Below are positions 21,482 to 24,831 of a stretch of 24,831 nt of DNA, piece by piece. The translations under genes and the position numbers were made by a program. This DNA comes from Acidimicrobiia bacterium (GTDB lineage Bacteria > Actinomycetota > Acidimicrobiia > IMCC26256 > JAENVU01). The notes under the pieces are model-generated. The model was given only the letters and a program-made list of their open reading frames with translations, was not told the DNA's origin and did not search any database. The stretch is taken from NCBI GenBank assembly GCA_017882945.1, contig JADGON010000350.1:1-24831 (forward strand). The letters are read 5' to 3'. Each line of letters opens with the position of its first letter. The stretch's first letter is position 1.

Positions 21482-22564
21482 GTGCACGAAGTACGAGGTG
21501 TCGTCGCCCGGGCGAAGGGAGAGCCGGTCCGGACCGAGACGATCCTGGTCCCCGATCCCGGTCCCGGTGAAGCACTGGTCCAGGTGCAGGCGTGCGGCGT
21601 CTGCCATACGGACCTGCACTACCGCGAAGGCGCGATCAACGACGACTTTCCGTTCCTGCTCGGCCACGAGGCGGCGGGGATCGTCGAGGCGGTCGGACCG
21701 GACGTCACGAGCGTCGCACCCGGCGACTTCGTGATCCTCAACTGGCGCGCGGTCTGCGGCGAGTGCCGGTCGTGCCGGCGAGGGAAGCCCTGGTACTGCT
21801 TCAGCACGCACAACGCGACCCGGAAGATGACGCTGCCCGACGGTACGGAGCTCTCGCCGGCGCTCGGCATCGGTGCATTCGCGGACAAGACGCTCGTCGC
21901 CGCGGGCCAGGCGACGAAGGTGGATCCCGAAGCGTCGCCGACCGCCGCCGGGCTGCTCGGCTGCGGCGTGATGGCCGGTCTCGGCGCGGCGATGCTCACC
22001 GGCAACGTGCAACGCGGCGACTCGGTTGCGGTCTTTGGTTGTGGTGGCGTCGGTGACGCCGCCATCGTGGGCGCGGTGCTCGCAGGTGCCGCGAAGGTGA
22101 TCGCGGTCGACCTCGATCCCCGCAAGCTTGCGATCGCTTCGCAGTTCGGCGCGACGGACACGGTGAACGCGTCCGAGACCGATGCGGTGGAAGCGATCCG
22201 CGCGTTGACAGACGGCAACGGCGCGGATGTGTGCATCGAGGCCGTCGGCCGGCCCGAGGTGATGCAACAGGCGTTCTACGCGCGCGACCTCGCGGGGACG
22301 CTCGTACAGGTCGGCGTGCCCGATCCCAACATGAAGATCGAGCTGCCGATGATCGAGTTCTTCGGCCGCGGCGGCGCGCTGAAGCCGAGCTGGTACGGGG
22401 ACTGCCTGCCGAGCCGGGACTTCCCGATGCTGATCGACCTCTACCGCCAGGGTCGACTGCCGCTCGACGACTTCGTCTCCGAGACGATCGCGCTCGACGC
22501 GGTCGAGGAGGCGTTCGAGAAGATGGAGCGCGGCGAGGTGCTGCGGTCCGTGGTCGTCCTCTGA
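21482..22564 (+). CDS. mscR: S-(hydroxymethyl)mycothiol dehydrogenase (mycothiol-dependent formaldehyde dehydrogenase)
   Basis: This 360-residue zinc-dependent MDR dehydrogenase oxidises S-hydroxymethyl-mycothiol, the adduct of formaldehyde with mycothiol, to S-formyl-mycothiol with NAD. It also has S-nitrosomycothiol reductase activity in known members. Catalytic zinc ligands are C38 (ACGVCHTD) and H62 with E63 (LGHEAAG). The structural zinc set is C92, C95, C98 and C106. The nucleotide motif is GCGGVGDAA (186-194), with D210 after strand 2. The NWRAVCGEC, LPSRDFPMLIDLY and FFGRGGALK segments match my recollection of mycobacterial MscR closely. I prefer GTG 21482, spaced 7 nt after GAGGGGG, over a TTG 6 bp upstream. 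The spacer 21394-21481 shows no clear promoter. Confidence 0.93.
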   Translation: MHEVRGVVARAKGEPVRTETILVPDPGPGEALVQVQACGVCHTDLHYREGAINDDFPFLLGHEAAGIVEAVGPDVTSVAPGDFVILNWRAVCGECRSCRRGKPWYCFSTHNATRKMTLPDGTELSPALGIGAFADKTLVAAGQATKVDPEASPTAAGLLGCGVMAGLGAAMLTGNVQRGDSVAVFGCGGVGDAAIVGAVLAGAAKVIAVDLDPRKLAIASQFGATDTVNASETDAVEAIRALTDGNGADVCIEAVGRPEVMQQAFYARDLAGTLVQVGVPDPNMKIELPMIEFFGRGGALKPSWYGDCLPSRDFPMLIDLYRQGRLPLDDFVSETIALDAVEEAFEKMERGEVLRSVVVL

Positions 22565-22583
22565 CCGGGAGCTCGGTTCGCGC

Positions 22584-22613
22584 TTGAGTCGGGCGGCCGG
22601 GTGCCGATACCCT
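22584..22613 (+). promoter_or_regulatory. Promoter for the fluoride-riboswitch transcript: TTGAGT - 18 bp - TACCCT
   Basis: TTGAGT (22584-22589) and TACCCT (22608-22613) are 18 bp apart, starting 20 bp after the mscR stop. The predicted transcript start is around 22620, just ahead of the riboswitch P1 stem, which makes functional sense. Confidence 0.55.
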
Positions 22614-22625
22614 GACCACGTTCGA

Positions 22626-22694
22626 CGGTGATGGAGCTCACCGAAACCGCCCGTTCCGGGCTGATGGCCCCTACCTGCGCTTGCGTGAGGTAGG
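22626..22694 (+). ncRNA. Fluoride riboswitch (crcB motif) with downstream switching hairpin
   Basis: The aptamer matches the crcB-motif fluoride riboswitch as I recall it from Thermotoga and Pseudomonas. P1 is CGGTGA (22626-22631) with TCACCG (22638-22643) around the conserved loop that includes GATGG. AAACCG follows, then P3 GCCCG (22649-22653) with CGGGC (22657-22661), then the hallmark CTGATGGCCCCTACC (22661-22675). The pseudoknot GGAGCU (loop of P1) with GGCCCC has one A-C mismatch and one wobble. Immediately overlapping is a perfect 7-bp hairpin, CCTACCT (22670-22676) with AGGTAGG (22688-22694), mutually exclusive with the aptamer 3' side. No U-tract follows, so control is probably translational or Rho-type. 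The downstream gene is a CLC-F-type antiporter, the expected target. Confidence 0.87.
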
Positions 22695-22714
22695 TCCGCG
22701 CCGGAATCGGGGCG

Positions 22715-24145
22715 ATGCGGATTGACGCAGACGCACAGTCAGCCCCGATGCCGGAGGCGCTGGTGCGTGCGAAGAGGTTCGACCGGGCACGCGTCACCGC
22801 GTGGAGAGACCGGGCCTTCGAGGCGGCGCGGGGACTGATCCGTTTCGATACGCATGAACACGTGCGCCTGATCGTGCACCTCCTGAAGTGGATCGTGCTC
22901 GGAGCGCTGGTGGGGGTGCTGGCCGGTGGCGCCGGCGCCGCGTTCCTCGTCACGCTCGAGTGGGCGACCGACGTGCGGCTGGCCAACGGCTGGCTCATCG
23001 CGCTCCTGCCCATCGGCGGCCTGGCGGTCGGGCTCGCGTACCACTACGCAGGAGGCGAGTCCGCCGAGGGCAACAACCTGATCATCGACGAGATCCACAA
23101 GCCCCGGGGGTGGGTCCCGAAGCGAATGGCGCCGCTCGTGTTCGCCGGAACCGTCGTCACGCAGATCCTCGGAGGCTCGGCCGGCCGGGAAGGCACCGCC
23201 ATCCAGATGTCCGGGAGCCTCACCGACGGCGCGTCCCGCATGCTGCGGCTCCATCCCGACGACCGGCGATTGATGCTGATCAGCGCGATCGCGGGCGGCT
23301 TCGGTGCGGTGTTCGGCGTGCCGCTCGCCGGCGCCGTGTTCGCACTCGAGGTCCAAGCCATTGGTCGGATGCGCTACGACGCGCTGGTGCCGTGCATCAC
23401 GGCGTCCACCATCGGCGCGCTGGTGGTGCACGGTCTCGGCGTCAAGCACACGCCCGTTCCAGCGCTCGCGGTGACCACACTCGACATCGCGCTGCTCGGG
23501 AAGGTGGCGATCGCCGGGCTCGTGTTCGGATTGGTCAGCGTGCTCTTCTCGGAGCTCACCCACGGGCTGAAGCGCGTCTACAAGGCGCTGATCCCGTGGG
23601 TGCCCGCCCGTCCCTTCGTCGGGGGACTGGTCATCATCGCGATGACCTTGGCCGTCGGGAGCCAGACCTACAACGGCCTCTCGCTCGGACTGATCCACTC
23701 CGCGTTGTTCGGCGGAGATGTGAGCGGATGGGCCTGGCTCCTCAAGCTGCTCTTCACCGCCGTCACACTGGGGGCCCTGTTCCAAGGTGGTGAGGTCACG
23801 CCGTTGTTCGTGATCGGCGCAACCCTCGGCGCCGCGCTCGCCGGCGTCCTCGGGGTACCCGTGACGTTCCTCGCCGCGCTCGGGTTCGTCGCCGTGTTCG
23901 CAGGTGCGACGAACACCCCGTTGGCGTGCACGATCATGGGGGTGGAGCTCTTCGGCTCCGGTGCCGCCGTCTACTTCGCGGTCGCATGCGTCGTCAGCTA
24001 CGTGTTCTCCTCGCACCGGGGGATCTACACCGCCCAGCGGATCGCGGTCGGCAAGGGCGGCGAGACCTTCGACGAGTCCACCCCGCTCCCCGGGTTGACC
24101 ATGCGCCGATCTCCGTGGCCTCCGCGCCGTCGCGACGCGAGCTGA
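22715..24145 (+). CDS. CLC-family fluoride/proton antiporter (CLC-F type)
   Basis: This 476-residue membrane protein of the CLC fold exports fluoride in exchange for protons. Membrane helices span about 55-435. The ion-path motif GSGIP of chloride CLCs is replaced by EGNNL (118-122), followed by IIDEIHKP. The gating glutamate is E159 in GREGT (157-161), where most CLCs have GREGP. The second filter segment is GGEVTPLFVIG (358-368). These variations fit the fluoride-selective branch, and the riboswitch directly upstream supports it strongly. ATG 22715 starts 20 nt after the switching hairpin; ATG 22748 is an alternative. The first ~50 residues are a charged cytoplasmic leader, and the C-terminus is short with no CBS domains. 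Confidence 0.9.
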   Translation: MRIDADAQSAPMPEALVRAKRFDRARVTAWRDRAFEAARGLIRFDTHEHVRLIVHLLKWIVLGALVGVLAGGAGAAFLVTLEWATDVRLANGWLIALLPIGGLAVGLAYHYAGGESAEGNNLIIDEIHKPRGWVPKRMAPLVFAGTVVTQILGGSAGREGTAIQMSGSLTDGASRMLRLHPDDRRLMLISAIAGGFGAVFGVPLAGAVFALEVQAIGRMRYDALVPCITASTIGALVVHGLGVKHTPVPALAVTTLDIALLGKVAIAGLVFGLVSVLFSELTHGLKRVYKALIPWVPARPFVGGLVIIAMTLAVGSQTYNGLSLGLIHSALFGGDVSGWAWLLKLLFTAVTLGALFQGGEVTPLFVIGATLGAALAGVLGVPVTFLAALGFVAVFAGATNTPLACTIMGVELFGSGAAVYFAVACVVSYVFSSHRGIYTAQRIAVGKGGETFDESTPLPGLTMRRSPWPPRRRDAS

Positions 24146-24175
24146 CGTCGCATCGCACGCACCGTTGCCCTGCTC

Positions 24176-24181
24176 TACCTT
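24176..24181 (+). promoter_or_regulatory. Putative -10 box (TACCTT)
   Basis: TACCTT ends 7 nt before the ATG of the metallo-hydrolase gene, and there is no Shine-Dalgarno. It suggests separate, leaderless transcription from the fluoride antiporter. Confidence 0.4.
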
Positions 24182-24188
24182 TGCCGGG

Positions 24189-24827
24189 ATGAGCGCAGCC
24201 CAGGCATCGCCCCAGCTCGTCGTCACGTCGGGAACGTTCTCGATCGACGGTGAGGACTTCGCGGTCGACAACAACATCTGGATCGTCGGCAACGACGAGG
24301 AGTGCCTGGTGGTCGACGCCGCGCACGAGGCGGCTCCGATCATCGAAGCGGTCGGTGGTCGGCGGGTGGTCGCGATCATGTGCACACATGGCCACAACGA
24401 CCACATCAATGCCGCGGTCGACGTTGCCGATGCGGTGGGCGCACCGATCGCGTTGCATCCCGACGACCTGATGTTGTGGGACACCGTGCATCCCGACCGC
24501 GCACCCGACCTCCTCATCGAGGACGGTGCCCGCTTCGACGTGGGTGCGACGACGTTGGTCGCGCTGCACACGCCCGGTCACTCTCCCGGCGGCGTCAGCC
24601 TCTACGACGAGGACGGGCACGCGGTGTACGGCGGCGACACCCTGTTCAAGGGTGGCCCGGGTGCGACCGGCCGGTCCTTCTCCGACTTCCCCACGATCAT
24701 CGAGTCGATCCGCACGCGGCTGCTCAGCTTGCCGGCGGACACCGTCGTGTACACGGGCCATGGCGACACGACGACGATCGGCGACGAGGCCCCCGACCTC
24801 GAAGCCTGGATCGCGCGCGGCCACTAG
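24189..24827 (+). CDS. Metallo-beta-lactamase-fold hydrolase, mscR-associated type
   Basis: This 212-residue glyoxalase-II-like metallo-hydrolase has the zinc motif THGHNDH (66-72), further ligands H131 (HTPGHSPGG), D150 (YGGDTLF) and H191 (YTGHGD). The metal site is complete. The sequence, notably FAVDNNIWIVG, GGPGATGRSFSDFPTI and the closing IARGH, resembles the MBL protein encoded next to mscR in mycobacteria. The likely role is hydrolysis of S-formyl-mycothiol or a related mycothiol thioester, completing formaldehyde oxidation to formate, but that activity is inferred from context. ATG 24189 is chosen over an upstream in-frame codon because of the TACCTT box. The stop lies four bases from the window edge. 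Confidence 0.88.
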   Translation: MSAAQASPQLVVTSGTFSIDGEDFAVDNNIWIVGNDEECLVVDAAHEAAPIIEAVGGRRVVAIMCTHGHNDHINAAVDVADAVGAPIALHPDDLMLWDTVHPDRAPDLLIEDGARFDVGATTLVALHTPGHSPGGVSLYDEDGHAVYGGDTLFKGGPGATGRSFSDFPTIIESIRTRLLSLPADTVVYTGHGDTTTIGDEAPDLEAWIARGH

Positions 24828-24831
24828 ACGA

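Noticed and set aside
22631..22693. 20-codon ORF ending Cys-Ala-Cys-Val-Arg that resembles a cysteine leader peptide
   Set aside because: It lies exactly within the fluoride-riboswitch aptamer, and the start codon and Cys codons are explained by the conserved RNA motif and its hairpin. It has no Shine-Dalgarno.
22670..22694. Hairpin after the riboswitch as an intrinsic terminator
   Set aside because: No T-run follows, so it is annotated only as a switching element.
1..24831. Mobile elements, CRISPR arrays, tRNA or rRNA genes
   Set aside because: I saw no direct-repeat arrays, transposase or integrase motifs, terminal inverted repeats or tRNA-like sequences on either strand.

Overview
The window is high-GC, gene-dense chromosomal DNA from an actinobacterium. 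The evidence is strong G/C preference at third codon positions, frequent GTG starts, a mycothiol-dependent formaldehyde dehydrogenase (mycothiol is an actinobacterial thiol), an NdgR/LtbR-type IclR regulator divergent from leuCD, and a small protein with a sunset domain. The set would fit Acidimicrobiia, but that placement is inference. I see no insertion sequence, phage, CRISPR or tRNA signal. No gap over 300 bases lacks a gene once a small gene near 10.6 kb is counted.

Region 1 (1-6701). The end of an unrecognised plus-strand gene faces a tight minus-strand operon. In transcription order this encodes a small winged-helix regulator, a 913-residue cation/proton antiporter fused to a GlnD-like C-terminal half, hydantoinase/5-oxoprolinase subunit A, and subunit B. 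The junctions are 4 bp, 17 bp and a 4-bp ATGA overlap. The fusion is the most unusual object here: the GlnD portion lacks the nucleotidyltransferase, has a decayed HD centre and keeps both ACT domains.

Region 2 (6793-13621). This is leucine biosynthesis. An ndgR-like repressor is divergent from leuC-leuD, with inverted repeats between them and a possible 31-codon ORF between leuC and leuD. On the other strand is leuA, translationally coupled to a methyltransferase, then a probable 42-residue small gene and a CPBP membrane protease. leuA has a full attenuator: promoter, a 13-residue leader peptide ending Leu-Leu-Leu-Thr, and an intrinsic terminator with a UUCG loop. A sunset-domain membrane protein diverges from leuA.

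Region 3 (13675-19614). mscL meets serA tail to tail with overlapping stop codons. serA follows an aspartate-type aminotransferase. A D-Ala-D-Ala carboxypeptidase diverges from the aminotransferase and converges on a DEAD-box helicase with no base between the stops. The helicase leader has a strong hairpin.

Region 4 (19808-24831). An SDR oxidoreductase diverges from an EEP-family hydrolase. Then come mscR (S-hydroxymethyl-mycothiol dehydrogenase), a fluoride riboswitch controlling a CLC-F-type antiporter, and a metallo-beta-lactamase-fold hydrolase that resembles the usual mscR partner. The fluoride-resistance unit therefore sits inside what looks like a formaldehyde-detoxification pair.

All family assignments are by recognition from sequence; no searches were run.
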